From contig NZ_CALPDF010000032.1 in the NCBI RefSeq assembly GCF_943193175.1, forward strand, positions 1-53,725: a stretch of 53,725 nt of DNA. The letters run 5' to 3'. This DNA is from Neobacillus muris (lineage in GTDB: Bacteria; Bacillota; Bacilli; Bacillales; Cytobacillaceae). Both the position numbers and the translations under genes were made by a program. Below, piece by piece: positions 33,637-42,817 of this stretch (positions within the stretch are counted from its first letter, which is position 1; each line of letters starts with the position of its first letter). The notes under the pieces were generated by a model, which searched no databases, had not been told where the DNA came from, and saw nothing but the letters and a program-made list of their open reading frames with translations.

Positions 33637-35109
33637 GTGATGAATACTTCTATTTCAGATATTAAAAGACATAAACGGGAATTACTAGAAACTCATATCA
33701 AGGGCAGTTTGAATCAATACAGCCCCCTATTCAGCTGTGATTCAGATGCCATCTATGTGATGGATTTAGATGGGTTCTTTTTGCCGTTAAATCCAGCATG
33801 TGAGCGGATATTTGGGTATGATCCCGGGCAGTTTGCCAAGCTGAATTATATGAAAATTGTTACATTAGAACATTTAGATAGGGCGCTTTCCTTTTTTTAT
33901 AAGGCAATAGAAGGAAAGTTACAGAATTTTGATTGCCAGATTATCCACCAAAGCGGTGTAATTTTAGATGTGAATATTACCAATTATCCAATTGTCGTTG
34001 AGGAAGAGATTATTGGTGTATATGGAATCGCCAAGGATATTACTGAGATTAAACAGCGCAGGAGGCGGTTAACGGAAGAAATTCAACAGCGGGAAGCGAT
34101 TTATCGGGAAATTGTTGAACACTCGCCTGATGCAGTTGTGATCGCAAAATCTAACCAAATCCTTTTCGCAAATGATACGGCTATCCAATTAGCAGGTGCC
34201 AGGTACAAATCGGATCTTATTGGGCGCTGCATCAATGATTTTATAGTTAATGAATTTTCGGATATTTTAAAAGAACGAGTGAAACAAGTTGAAACCGGGG
34301 AAATTGCCGACTTTATTGATACAAAGCTTGTCCGTGTTGATGGCAAAATTATTGATGTCGAAACAAAGGCGATTCCAGCCATCTATCAGAATGAGCCAGC
34401 AAGGCATATCATTATTAGAGATATATCAGAAAAAAAGAGAACGCAAAATTTACTCCTGCAATCAGAAAAGCTTTCTGTTGCAGGTCAGCTTGCTGCAGGG
34501 ATTGCCCATGAAATTCGAAACCCTTTAACTTCCATTAAAGGCTTCCTTCAGCTCATGGAAGCGGATAAAAATGTCAAGCCAACTTATATTGAAATCATTA
34601 AATCAGAAATGAACCGGATTGAGCAAATCCTCAGTGAATTATTATTGCTGTCTAAACCGCAGGGACAAAAGTTTAAACAGACCAATCTTTTAAAAATCTT
34701 AGAGGACGTCAAAGCGCTTATTGATACACAAGCCATTTTAAATAATATTAATATAACCATTATTTGTTCAACAGAAATCCCGTTATTAATCTGTGATGAG
34801 AACCAATTAAAGCAGGTATTCATTAATTTGCTGAAAAATTCAATTGAAGCGATGCCCAATGGCGGAGATATTAAAATAGAAGTGGACAGGCCAGAAGATG
34901 GCATAGTTCTAATTAAGGTAGCGGATCAAGGCACAGGGATTGCTAAGGAACATTTAGATCAAATTGGCCAGCCTTTTTTTACTACAAAGGAAAATGGAAC
35001 TGGACTAGGTTTAATGATAAGCATGCAAATCATCAAGAACCATAATGGGACATTTCATATATCAAGCAGCCCGAATGGAACGGTGCTTGAAATTGCCCTG
35101 CCATTATAG
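33637..35109 (+). CDS. PAS-domain sensor histidine kinase (sporulation-kinase type), 490 aa
   Basis: Cytoplasmic or membrane-free kinase: no membrane helix is seen. Two PAS domains (about residues 28-150, with YVMDLDGFFLPLNPACERIFGY and YGIAKDITEIK; about 160-265, with IIRDISEKKRT), then HisKA with H-box GIAHEIRNPLTSIKGFLQLM (about 288-307) and HATPase_c with N-box QVFINLLKNSIEAM (about 391-404), G1 DQGTGI (about 427-432) and GTGLGLMIS (about 452-460). No response regulator lies beside it, typical for KinA/KinE-type kinases that feed the Spo0 phosphorelay. GTG 33637 or ATG 33640 may be the start; AAAGGAT lies 11-14 nt upstream. Confidence 0.9.
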   Translation: MMNTSISDIKRHKRELLETHIKGSLNQYSPLFSCDSDAIYVMDLDGFFLPLNPACERIFGYDPGQFAKLNYMKIVTLEHLDRALSFFYKAIEGKLQNFDCQIIHQSGVILDVNITNYPIVVEEEIIGVYGIAKDITEIKQRRRRLTEEIQQREAIYREIVEHSPDAVVIAKSNQILFANDTAIQLAGARYKSDLIGRCINDFIVNEFSDILKERVKQVETGEIADFIDTKLVRVDGKIIDVETKAIPAIYQNEPARHIIIRDISEKKRTQNLLLQSEKLSVAGQLAAGIAHEIRNPLTSIKGFLQLMEADKNVKPTYIEIIKSEMNRIEQILSELLLLSKPQGQKFKQTNLLKILEDVKALIDTQAILNNINITIICSTEIPLLICDENQLKQVFINLLKNSIEAMPNGGDIKIEVDRPEDGIVLIKVADQGTGIAKEHLDQIGQPFFTTKENGTGLGLMISMQIIKNHNGTFHISSSPNGTVLEIALPL

Positions 35110-35117
35110 TTACTAGC

Positions 35118-35146
35118 AAACGAACAATATTGTTCGTTTTTTTTTG
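35118..35146 (+). terminator. Terminator after histidine kinase
   Basis: Perfect palindrome AAACGAACAA / TTGTTCGTTT followed by a run of T residues. Confidence 0.88.
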
Positions 35147-35174
35147 CAATTAATCAATTACAAGCAGGATAGTA

Positions 35175-35206
35175 TTGACTCAATAAAAAATATATGATAT
35201 TAAAAT
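35175..35206 (+). promoter_or_regulatory. Candidate SigA promoter of htpG
   Basis: TTGACT at 35175-35180, with TATTAA at 35198-35203 (17-nt spacer) or TAAAAT at 35201-35206 as -10. It lies immediately upstream of the CIRCE element. Confidence 0.5.
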
Positions 35207-35211
35207 ATTTG

Positions 35212-35238
35212 TTAGCACTCTAATGCGCTGAGTGCTAA
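35212..35238 (+). promoter_or_regulatory. CIRCE operator (HrcA binding site)
   Basis: Perfect TTAGCACTC-N9-GAGTGCTAA inverted repeat, 66 bp before htpG and overlapping the expected transcription start. This is the exact HrcA operator consensus known from groESL and dnaK operons. HrcA control of htpG is therefore likely; in B. subtilis htpG is not under HrcA. Confidence 0.95.
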
Positions 35239-35304
35239 CTGTTTGAAGGTTGTTTCGCTTACGATTATAATCAAATAAGTAAATAATTTAGAGGAGAGGT
35301 CAAA

Positions 35305-37185
35305 ATGGAAACAAAAGAGTTTAAAGCGGAATCCAAACGTCTGTTAGATATGATGATTAACTCCATTTATACACATCGGGAAATCTTCCTAAGGGAGCTG
35401 ATTTCCAATGCCAGCGATGCGATCGACAAAATCTATTATAAGGCATTATCCGATGAATCGCTAACATTCGACAAAGACCAATACTACATAAAAATTGAGG
35501 CAGATAAAGCAAACCGGACATTGAAAATTATCGATACAGGAATTGGGATGACCAAAGAAGAACTGGAGAACCACCTTGGCACCATTGCAAAAAGCGGTTC
35601 GCATGCCTTTAAATCTGAAAATGAATTAAAAGATGGATATGACATTATTGGCCAATTTGGTGTTGGATTCTATTCCGCCTTCATGGTAGCCGATGTAGTG
35701 ACGGTTATTAGTAAAGCGCTTGGCAGTGAGCAAGCCTATAAATGGGAATCTTCAGGTGCTGATGGGTATACCATTTCTCCATGCGAAAAAGAGTCTGTCG
35801 GAACAGAAATTATTTTGAAGCTGAAAGAGAATACAGAGGATGAGAATTATGATGAATATTTAGAGGAGTATCGCCTAAAATCCATCATTAAAAAGTATTC
35901 CGATTTCATCCGCTATCCAATTAAAATGGATCTAACCAAAAGCAGGAAGAAACCTGAAAGTGAAGATGAATATGAGGAGTATCAAGAGGAAGAAACCATT
36001 AACAGCATGGTTCCTATATGGAGAAAGAACAAATCAGAACTTACGGATGAGGACTATAACAACTTTTATGCCGAAAAGCATTATGGTTTTGACAAGCCGC
36101 TAAAATCTATTCATATTAGTGTAGATGGTGCTGTCAGATACAATGCGATATTATATATTCCAGAAAAGATACCGTTTGATTATTATTCACCGGAATATGA
36201 AAAAGGGTTAGAGCTGTATTCCAGCGGCGTGTTAATCATGAACAAATGCGCAGATTTGCTGCCTGACTATTTCAGTTTTGTCAAAGGAATGGTGGATTCA
36301 GAGGATTTATCTCTCAATATTTCCCGTGAGATGCTGCAGCATGACCGCCAATTGAAGCTGATTGCCAAAAATATTAGCAAGAAAATTAAAAGTGAGTTAA
36401 TTAGTTTACTAAAAAATGACCGAGAGAAATATGATGAGTTTTATAAAGGTTTTGGCCGCCAGCTAAAATTCGGTGTGTACAGTGACTACGGTTCTCATAA
36501 GGAGGAATTGAAAGACCTGTTAATGTTTTACTCTTCAAAGGAGAAAAAATTGATAACTTTGGATGAGTATGTATCAAGAATGCCAGAAGGTCAAAAATAT
36601 ATTTATTATGCGACTGGCGATACCAACGAAAGAATTGAGAAACTGCCGCAAACTGAATTAGTGGCTGATAAAGGCTATGAAATCTTATATTTCACTGATG
36701 ATATTGATGAATTTGCTATTAAAATGCTGATGTCATACAAAGAGAAAGAATTTAGAAATGTTGCCAGCGGTGACATCGGCATTGAGGCCGACGAAAAAGA
36801 AAAAGTAACAGCTGAGGAAGAAGAGGAAAACAAAGAGTTATTTGAGTTTATGAAAAATTTATTGTCCGGCAAGGTAAAGGATGTTCGAATTTCGAAACGG
36901 TTGAAATCGCACCCGGTTTGTTTAACTGCCGATGGCGATGTATCGATTGAGATGGAAAAGGTTCTAAATATGATGCCGAATAATCAAAATGTTAAAGCGG
37001 ACAAAGTGTTGGAGATCAATGTCCATCATGATGTTTTCACTTCTTTGAAAGCCGCTTTTGAGAATGATAAGGACAAATTGGCTCTATATACACACTTGCT
37101 ATATAACCAAGCCTTATTAATCGAGGGACTCCCTATCGAAGATCCAGTCGAATTCACAAATGATATTTGCAAGATCATGATGTAA
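35305..37185 (+). CDS. htpG: Chaperone HtpG (Hsp90), 626 aa
   Basis: Full-length bacterial Hsp90. The GHKL ATPase domain includes [23 protein letters not shown] (about residues 18-40), DTGIGMT (about 79-85) and [15 protein letters not shown] (about 115-129). The middle domain contains the catalytic Arg region of [17 protein letters not shown] (about 332-348), and the C-terminal dimer domain covers about 510-626. ATG 35305 follows GAGGAGAGG. A linker rich in Glu (about 494-515) joins middle and C-terminal domains. It is a single gene behind a CIRCE operator, closed by a terminator. Confidence 0.97.
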   Translation: METKEFKAESKRLLDMMINSIYTHREIFLRELISNASDAIDKIYYKALSDESLTFDKDQYYIKIEADKANRTLKIIDTGIGMTKEELENHLGTIAKSGSHAFKSENELKDGYDIIGQFGVGFYSAFMVADVVTVISKALGSEQAYKWESSGADGYTISPCEKESVGTEIILKLKENTEDENYDEYLEEYRLKSIIKKYSDFIRYPIKMDLTKSRKKPESEDEYEEYQEEETINSMVPIWRKNKSELTDEDYNNFYAEKHYGFDKPLKSIHISVDGAVRYNAILYIPEKIPFDYYSPEYEKGLELYSSGVLIMNKCADLLPDYFSFVKGMVDSEDLSLNISREMLQHDRQLKLIAKNISKKIKSELISLLKNDREKYDEFYKGFGRQLKFGVYSDYGSHKEELKDLLMFYSSKEKKLITLDEYVSRMPEGQKYIYYATGDTNERIEKLPQTELVADKGYEILYFTDDIDEFAIKMLMSYKEKEFRNVASGDIGIEADEKEKVTAEEEEENKELFEFMKNLLSGKVKDVRISKRLKSHPVCLTADGDVSIEMEKVLNMMPNNQNVKADKVLEINVHHDVFTSLKAAFENDKDKLALYTHLLYNQALLIEGLPIEDPVEFTNDICKIMM

Positions 37186-37267
37186 ACCAGTGGAGTTTAT
37201 ATGTCTAATTACGTAGAACATCTGTTAAAGTGTTCTACGTGACCAAAAAGAGGAAGTCTGATAAAAA

Positions 37268-37319
37268 GGGTGAGAGGCGAATGATCGTTATTATCGCTTC
37301 TCACCCTTTTTTTGATGAA
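37268..37319. terminator. Bidirectional terminator after htpG
   Basis: Long stem GGGTGAGA.GCGA / TCGC.TCTCACCC followed by TTTTTTT. A second palindrome (ACGTAGAACA / TGTTCTACGT, about 37209-37242) precedes it and lacks a T tract. Confidence 0.88.
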
Positions 37320-38177
37320 TCAATGCAGCGGCCCATCAACATATTTGCCGTAATCCGGAATGGCAAGCTTATCAAACTCATTTGCAAGTTTCGACAAACC
37401 GTTTGTTAATGGTTCTCCTGACATCGGGATGCCATGGCCTGTAATAGCAACAGCCGGCTTTAATGCCTCCAGTTTTTTGACCGAATTCCATGCCTCCGGC
37501 CAGTCTGTTGTTAGATACCTGGGGGGACCGTTTACTTCTTGTTCCTGTGTAATGACCTTGTACAAGGCATCCTGCCTAACGGTAATGACAGCATCTCCCG
37601 CAATTAACAGCCTGTCAGAATCACGGAAAAGAGAGACATGCCCAATTGAATGCCCAGGTGTGTGAATCCAGCGGAATCCCGGCATGTTAGGAACGCTTCC
37701 ATCTAAGGGAAGCGCTGATGCATGTTTTCCTAGGTTGATGGGTTCATTCGGGAAGAGAGGAGACATTTTGGCAACCATTCCCCCTTCAACAGTAGGATCA
37801 GGCTCCGGATAGCTCATTTTTCCCGTTAAATAGGGCAGTTCCAATTCGTGTGCATAAACTGGAACCTCCCATTTCTGAACGAGCTCAACAATAGCCCCGA
37901 CATGGTCGAAATGGCCATGCGTCAGTATAATTGCTTTTGGGGAGGCTCCTGACCCGAACCGTTCTTCAGTGACCCTGATAATTTCGTCAGCTGATTTCGG
38001 CATTCCGGCATCTACCAGTACAAATTCCTTTGTGTCTGGATTCCCTGCAAAAATAATATTGACGATTTGGATCGTATAACAAAATATATCCGGCAATACG
38101 GAAATTCCCACACCGTTTCCAATAGATGTAGCAGGAATGAACTTATAATCACTGCCATATGATAATTCCTTCTCCAT
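37320..38177 (-). CDS. MBL-fold metallo-hydrolase, 285 aa
   Basis: Predicted dinuclear-metal hydrolase. The signature THGHFDHVGAI gives metal ligands His87, His89, Asp91 and His92; further ligands are in HTPGHSIGHVS (about residues 172-182), GDAVITV (about 194) and TGHGIPMS near the C-terminus. No signal peptide. The family includes glyoxalase II-like, lactonase and many uncharacterised enzymes, so the substrate is not known. Minus-strand single gene with start ATG 38177 after AAGGAG. Confidence 0.9.
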   Translation of the reverse strand: MEKELSYGSDYKFIPATSIGNGVGISVLPDIFCYTIQIVNIIFAGNPDTKEFVLVDAGMPKSADEIIRVTEERFGSGASPKAIILTHGHFDHVGAIVELVQKWEVPVYAHELELPYLTGKMSYPEPDPTVEGGMVAKMSPLFPNEPINLGKHASALPLDGSVPNMPGFRWIHTPGHSIGHVSLFRDSDRLLIAGDAVITVRQDALYKVITQEQEVNGPPRYLTTDWPEAWNSVKKLEALKPAVAITGHGIPMSGEPLTNGLSKLANEFDKLAIPDYGKYVDGPLH

Positions 38178-38283
38178 GCATTAAACTCCTTATACGGTAA
38201 AGTGACGAACTAAGAATAGTTTTTCACAAAGAATTCTAATTATCCCAATCGATAGCGGAATGGATCCTACCCATACAAGCTTT

Positions 38284-39153
38284 TTAATTAGGTTCCACAT
38301 GAACATTTACATCATAAACATCATGCGTCTTTCTTAATTCCGCCTCGACTTTGTCAGCGACGTCATGCGCATCCCGTATGTTTAAGTTTGAATTGACGAG
38401 AATGACGACGTCCACCACGGCGTTATTGCCATAATTTCTTGCCTTTATATCTTTGATTCCCTTTACGCCGCTGATCCTTTGTACGGTTACTTTAAAAGCA
38501 TCCATTTCTTTTACATCAAATCCATCGGTCAACCTATGGGAAGAATCACGAAAAATATCCCAAGCTGTATGGCAAATGAGGAAACCGACAATAACAGCCG
38601 TAACCGGATCAAGCCAAGGGAGTTTGAACTGTGCTCCAATGATTCCAATGGCTGTCCCTGCGCTGACCCAAGTGTCCGAGAGATTATCCTTTGCGGCAGC
38701 CATAACGGCCTGGCTGTTCGTTTTTTTTGCCAGATTCCGATTGTAACGGTAGACAAGATACATCATAAATGCACACGCCAAGCCAGTAATCGCCGCAATT
38801 GGATCAGGTGATGCCCCCTTGCCATTGACAAACGTTGAAACTGCATCAATAAGGACGCCAATCCCAACGGCCATCATAATGAAAGAGGATACCATCGATG
38901 CAACCGATTCTGCCTTCCAATGTCCATAAGGATGGTCATTGTCTGCAGGCCTTTGAGAGACTCTTAAACCGATTAACACAACTAAAGAAGAAACGATATC
39001 CGTTATATTGTTGAATCCATCCGCTTTTAATGCCTCAGAATTTGCTCCATATCCTACGAAAATTTTTAAGGCGGCTAAGCAAAGGTAAGCGGCAATACTT
39101 ACGATCGCTCCTTTTTCACCTTTTCTTAAGCTCAAATATTTATCTTGATCCAT
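38284..39153 (-). CDS. Cation diffusion facilitator (CDF) metal exporter, 289 aa
   Basis: Six predicted helices followed by a cytoplasmic ferredoxin-like domain (about residues 205-289). Metal-site motifs: ADGFNNITDIVSS (helix 2) and DNLSDTWVSAG (helix 5), plus DHPYGHWKAESVA in the loop after helix 2. An Asn-Asp pairing on helix 2 and Asp-Asp on helix 5 resembles manganese-type CDF proteins (MneP/MneS of B. subtilis), so Mn(II) export is my inference. ATG 39153 is preceded by GTGGAGG. A longer frame starting further upstream has no ribosome site. Confidence 0.9.
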   Translation of the reverse strand: MDQDKYLSLRKGEKGAIVSIAAYLCLAALKIFVGYGANSEALKADGFNNITDIVSSLVVLIGLRVSQRPADNDHPYGHWKAESVASMVSSFIMMAVGIGVLIDAVSTFVNGKGASPDPIAAITGLACAFMMYLVYRYNRNLAKKTNSQAVMAAAKDNLSDTWVSAGTAIGIIGAQFKLPWLDPVTAVIVGFLICHTAWDIFRDSSHRLTDGFDVKEMDAFKVTVQRISGVKGIKDIKARNYGNNAVVDVVILVNSNLNIRDAHDVADKVEAELRKTHDVYDVNVHVEPN

Positions 39154-39376
39154 ATCAAAAGCCTCCACTAATAATACCCTTACTTATCTTAACAAGCTTG
39201 AAACGAGTGGGTCTATAGCAATCTTTTTAGTTGGTTCTTACATTTATTTTCAAAGTAAAAATAGTTTCAGTAAGGAAACAAAAAAGGGATATATTTACAA
39301 AAAATCCCGTGATTCCAATAGACAGTTTTCTTTAAATTAAGGTAATTAAATTTTTACAATATTTTAAGTTATTATA

Positions 39377-39407
39377 TTGACAAATTCCTATTGGTATAAT
39401 AGGATTA
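39377..39407 (+). promoter_or_regulatory. Promoter and CymR-like box of the cys operon
   Basis: TTGACA at 39377-39382 with TAGGAT at 39400-39405 (17-nt spacer) forms a SigA-like promoter. Overlapping it, 39382-39407 reads AAATTCCTAT..., matching the reverse complement of the CymR consensus I recall (TAAW-N-C-...-ATNGGAATTT) at all fixed positions but one. CymR is the cysteine-metabolism repressor of bacilli. The consensus is from memory, so the match should be checked. Confidence 0.6.
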
Positions 39408-39429
39408 ATCTCAACCAAATAAAAAAATT

Positions 39430-39525
39430 CTTTTCTAGAAGCCTGAGGAACTGGTTGTAAGAAGCCCGGTATCCTGCAGAGCAAGGCGCCAATTCCAGCA
39501 AAATGAATCTCATTTTAGAGATAAG
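39430..39525 (+). ncRNA. Degenerate SAM-I riboswitch (S-box) leader
   Basis: The order of conserved blocks fits S-box RNA: CTGAGGAACTGG (consensus GGAGGGACTGG), GAAGCCCGGTATCC (consensus UGAAACCCGGCAACC), AAGGCGCCAATTCC (consensus GGUGCCAAUUCC) and a final GAGATAAG. Several invariant positions differ, and the 5' P1 strand (CTTTTCT) pairs imperfectly with the 3' strand. B. subtilis cysH also carries a divergent S-box. SAM binding may thus be weak or lost. No terminator follows directly. An AAGGTGT/ACGCCTT hairpin (39523-39548) overlaps the P1 3' strand and stands before the YezD ribosome site. Confidence 0.65.
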
Positions 39526-39593
39526 GTGTGAAACAATGCATACGCCTTTCCTGAATGGGGGAGGTATTTTTGTGAAAAAAGGGGGCGAATCCA

Positions 39594-39749
39594 CTGAAGC
39601 CATCAGAATGGAAGGAAATTGCTGAGCATGTAGAGAGAATGCTTTCGAATATACAATTTGGATCCATAACCTTAGTTGTACAGGACGGCAAAGTTGTCCA
39701 AATTGAAAAAAGTGAAAAGGTTCGTCTTCAATCAAATAAACCACGCTGA
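39594..39749 (+). CDS. yezD: YezD-like small protein, 51 aa (non-ATG start or frameshift)
   Basis: The frame gives KPSEWKEIAEHVERML then SNIQFGSITLVVQDGKVVQI and EKSEKVRLQ, the pattern of YezD/DUF2292 proteins found at sulfur-assimilation operons of bacilli. No ATG, GTG or TTG starts this frame in the right place. A CTG at 39594 lies 8 nt after AGGGGG. Alternatively a GTG at 39572, which has the better site GGGGGAGG, is out of frame by one base across an A6G5 run. So a CTG start, ribosomal frameshift, or a one-base indel (real or sequencing) are all possible. Function of the family is not known. Confidence 0.6.
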   Translation: MKPSEWKEIAEHVERMLSNIQFGSITLVVQDGKVVQIEKSEKVRLQSNKPR

Positions 39750-39763
39750 CTAGACAAACTAGA

Positions 39764-39807
39764 GGCGGTCTATCACCAATTTTTGGTGGAAGGCTGCCTT
39801 TTTTTTA
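39764..39807 (+). terminator. Intra-operon terminator between yezD and cysH
   Basis: Nested stem GGCGGTC / GGCTGCC (two G-U pairs) around CACCAA / TTGGTG, followed by about nine T residues. It lies after yezD and 25 bp before the cysH start, so part of the transcript should end here. Regulated read-through would set cysH operon expression. Confidence 0.8.
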
Positions 39808-39831
39808 TTAAATTATTTTGGAGTTGATGAA

Positions 39832-40548
39832 ATGACTAGTTTACTAACCTATGAAAATTGGAACCAATTATCAGATTCCTTTTCTATAGATGATAAAACG
39901 AAAGGGGCTCTGGCTGTTTTGAAGTGGGCTTACCAGCATTATCCTCAGGATCAAATCGTTTATTCCTCCAGCTTCGGAGCCGAGGCTATCGTATTAATCG
40001 ATTTAATTCATCAAGTAAAACAAGATGCCCATATCGTCTTTTTGGATACAGGTTTGCATTTTCTTGAAACGTATGAAGTCATTGACCGGATTGAAGCACG
40101 ATTCCCAACCTTAAACATTGAAAGAAAACAGCCCTCCCTGACATTGGACGAACAGGCGGCAAAGTATGGCACAGCACTTTGGAAGCGGGATCCCAACCAA
40201 TGCTGCCACATTCGAAAAGTCCTTCCGCTAAGGGAGACGCTGACAGCCAAGAAAGCTTGGATTTCCGGGCTGCGCAGGGACCAGTCCCCAACAAGAAAGG
40301 ACACCCAATTCCTTAACAAGGACGAGAAATTTAAGAATATCAAAGTTTGCCCGTTAATCCATTGGACATGGGACGAAGTCTGGGATTATATCAAGGAAAA
40401 TGATCTTCCATATAATGAATTGCATGATCGAAATTATCCAAGTATTGGCTGCTTCCCATGTACACAAGCGGTTGAGGCGGGCGGAGATTCCCGTGCCGGA
40501 CGGTGGACCGGAAGCAGTAAGACAGAGTGCGGCCTGCACACGACATAA
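39832..40548 (+). CDS. cysH: Phosphoadenylyl/adenylyl-sulfate reductase, copy 2, 238 aa
   Basis: Assimilatory reductase forming sulfite from APS/PAPS. Motifs as in copy 1: [26 protein letters not shown], the cluster cysteines [11 protein letters not shown] and [18 protein letters not shown] and the C-terminal TECGLH. The genes differ along their whole length, so the duplication is not recent. ATG 39832 follows TTTGGAG. This copy heads the main cys operon with permease and siroheme chelatase genes behind the S-box leader, as in B. subtilis cysH-cysP-sat-cysC-ylnDEF, and is likely the biosynthetic enzyme for cysteine. Confidence 0.95.
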   Translation: MTSLLTYENWNQLSDSFSIDDKTKGALAVLKWAYQHYPQDQIVYSSSFGAEAIVLIDLIHQVKQDAHIVFLDTGLHFLETYEVIDRIEARFPTLNIERKQPSLTLDEQAAKYGTALWKRDPNQCCHIRKVLPLRETLTAKKAWISGLRRDQSPTRKDTQFLNKDEKFKNIKVCPLIHWTWDEVWDYIKENDLPYNELHDRNYPSIGCFPCTQAVEAGGDSRAGRWTGSSKTECGLHTT

Positions 40549-40560
40549 GGAGGGATTCCT

Positions 40561-41637
40561 ACGGTAACCATCATTGCTGTTACAATTGGAATGTTTTTTG
40601 CCGCCAATATTGGTGCAAGCGGTGCAGCTGCCTCAATGGGAATTTCTTATGGTGCAGGGGTTGTTAAAAGGCAATTAGCCTTATTTCTATGCTCCATAGC
40701 TGTTTTTTTGGGTGCCTATCTTGGCGGAGGAGAGGTTGTAAAAACGATTGGCAGCGGTATTGTTCCCAGCAGTACCTTTACCAATGCGATTGCTTTAATC
40801 GTGTTAGCTTCAGCGGCTTTATCGCTATTCCTAGCCAATTTTTTTGGAATCCCGCTGTCTACCAGTGAAGTGGCTGTAGGGGCAGTGGTTGGTGCAGGGA
40901 TTGTTTACCAATCCGTCTATATCAGCCATTTGATTTGGATTGCTCTTTTCTGGCTGCTTTCTCCTTTGGCCGCCTTTCTTATTGCTGTAGCTGCCGCCAA
41001 TTTGTTAAAGTTGAAAGTTTTTCAAACCTGGACAGCTAAACCACAGGCTGGTCTCATATTGGCCATATTGGTTGTTTTTATGGGATTGTTTGAAGCCTTT
41101 TCCGCCGGGATGAATAATGTGGCCAACGCTGTAGGCCCTTTAGTGGCGGCATCTTTAATGGGGAAAAGGGATGCGGTTTTATGGGGCGGGCTTGCAGTGG
41201 CTGCCGGTGCTTGTTTTTTTGGACACCGAGTGATTGAAACAAACGGAAAAAAAATTACTGCACTTAAGTTGGAAGAGGGCTGCATTATTTCAGGAACGGG
41301 GGCAGGCATTGTCACAACAGCTTCTATTTTTGGAATCCCGATTCCCCTTACGCAGATCACTACCTCCTCGATTATCGGGATCGGGTTTGCTAAGCAGGGG
41401 AGTGAGGTGTTAAAAAAGGATATCGTGGTTCAGCTCCTGACAGTTTGGGCTGTTTCGCCAGTGTTATCCATGGTTCTTTCCTATACGATCATCCAATTAG
41501 TGATTGAACAGAATATTTATCCCATCGTTGTTATGGTTGGTATGCTCATCTCCGTTTTTGGGGTGATATCTTTAATGAAGAAAACACCCTCAATGGGAGC
41601 TGCTGTCACAAAATCGAATGTTGCAAAAGAACAATAA
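40561..41637 (+). CDS. cysP: Sulfate permease CysP (PiT family), about 358 aa with probable ACG start
   Basis: Membrane sulfate importer related to inorganic phosphate transporters. Both halves carry the family signature: [20 protein letters not shown] near the N-terminus and [23 protein letters not shown] (about residues 178-200), with about 10 helices. The ATG at 40591 would remove part of the first helix and has no ribosome site. AAGGAGGG (40547-40554) instead points to position 40561, where the codon is ACG; B. subtilis CysP has about ten residues ahead of this FFA(x)NIGASG region. An ACG start, or an ATG-to-ACG mutation reducing expression, is inferred. The gene follows cysH by 12 bp. 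Confidence 0.85.
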   Translation, partial: TVTIIAVTIGMFFAANIGASGAAASMGISYGAGVVKRQLALFLCSIAVFLGAYLGGGEVVKTIGSGIVPSSTFTNAIALIVLASAALSLFLANFFGIPLSTSEVAVGAVVGAGIVYQSVYISHLIWIALFWLLSPLAAFLIAVAAANLLKLKVFQTWTAKPQAGLILAILVVFMGLFEAFSAGMNNVANAVGPLVAASLMGKRDAVLWGGLAVAAGACFFGHRVIETNGKKITALKLEEGCIISGTGAGIVTTASIFGIPIPLTQITTSSIIGIGFAKQGSEVLKKDIVVQLLTVWAVSPVLSMVLSYTIIQLVIEQNIYPIVVMVGMLISVFGVISLMKKTPSMGAAVTKSNVAKEQ

Positions 41638-41660
41638 TTCAAAAAGAAAGGTTGATTGAC

Positions 41661-42809
41661 ATGTCATTTTTACCAAAACCACATGGAGGAAAGTTAGTTG
41701 ATGCTTTTCATCCTGACTATAACCTAACAAATATTACGCAGGAAATTAAACTTGATGCGATTGCATTGAGCGATTTAGAACTTATTGGCATAGGGCTATT
41801 CAGTCCGCTTACTGGTTTCTTAGGGAAGGAGGATTATGAATCGGTTGTCGAGAGTATGAGATTAGCTGACAATACGGTTTGGTCCATTCCAGTTACACTT
41901 CCGGTATCTTATGAAACAGCTGAACAATTGTCGGTAGGCGGGGAATATAAGCTCACTTTTGAGGGTGAGGCATATGGAACCATTAGGGTTTCAGAGTGGT
42001 ATGAACCGGATTTAGAGAAGGAAGCTTTGAATGTTTATAAAACAACTGAATTAGCTCATCCTGGCGTGAAACGGCTATTTGAAAGAGGACCTGTTTACGT
42101 TGCCGGGGAAGTGGTTCTAATCAAAAAATCTGAAAAGGGCATCTTTGGTGATGTATGGTTTGAGCCAAAAGAAACAAGAGCGTTGTTTGAGGAAAAGGGC
42201 TGGAAAACGATAGTTGGGTTCCAAACTAGAAATCCCATTCATCGTGCGCACGAATATATTCAAAAAGCCGCTTTGGAGACGGTAGATGGCCTGTTTGTCA
42301 ATCCACTGGTAGGAGAAACCAAATCAGATGATATCCCTGCTGAGGTTCGTTTAAAAAGCTATCGAGTGCTGTTAGATAACTATTATCCAAAAGAGCGTGT
42401 ACAACTGGGGGTATATCCTGCGGCCATGCGTTATGCAGGGCCGAGGGAAGCGATTTTCCATGCGATCGCCCGAAAAAACTTTGGCTGCACACACTTCATA
42501 GTCGGCCGCGACCATGCAGGCGTTGGCAATTATTATGGGACCTATGATGCCCAACATATTTTTAGCGAATTTACTGAAGAAGAATTGGGCATCAAACCGC
42601 TATTTTTTGAACACAGCTTTTATTGCATAAAATGCGAAGGAATGGCTTCTGACAAAACCTGTCCGCATGGCAAGGAAGATCGGGTGAATCTATCCGGCAC
42701 GAAGGTGAGAGAAATGCTCAGGTCTGGTGTCTTGCCCCCAGCTGCATTCAGCCGCAAAGAGGTTGTAGAGGTACTGATCGAAGGCATGCGGGAAAAAACC
42801 ACGGTGTAA
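41661..42809 (+). CDS. sat: Sulfate adenylyltransferase, copy 2, 382 aa
   Basis: ATP sulfurylase. Motifs: PHGGKLVDA at the N-terminus, [56 protein letters not shown] and the zinc-site sequence [21 protein letters not shown] 41661 follows GAAAGGTTG; the longer frame from 41652 lies within the site. It is clearly paralogous to the 30884 gene and equally complete. It is part of the cysteine-biosynthesis operon. Confidence 0.95.
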   Translation: MSFLPKPHGGKLVDAFHPDYNLTNITQEIKLDAIALSDLELIGIGLFSPLTGFLGKEDYESVVESMRLADNTVWSIPVTLPVSYETAEQLSVGGEYKLTFEGEAYGTIRVSEWYEPDLEKEALNVYKTTELAHPGVKRLFERGPVYVAGEVVLIKKSEKGIFGDVWFEPKETRALFEEKGWKTIVGFQTRNPIHRAHEYIQKAALETVDGLFVNPLVGETKSDDIPAEVRLKSYRVLLDNYYPKERVQLGVYPAAMRYAGPREAIFHAIARKNFGCTHFIVGRDHAGVGNYYGTYDAQHIFSEFTEEELGIKPLFFEHSFYCIKCEGMASDKTCPHGKEDRVNLSGTKVREMLRSGVLPPAAFSRKEVVEVLIEGMREKTTV

Positions 42810-42817
42810 GGAGAAAA

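Noticed and set aside
38453..38811. Two plus-strand frames opposite the CDF exporter gene
   Set aside because: Antisense shadows of conserved helices; no ribosome sites.
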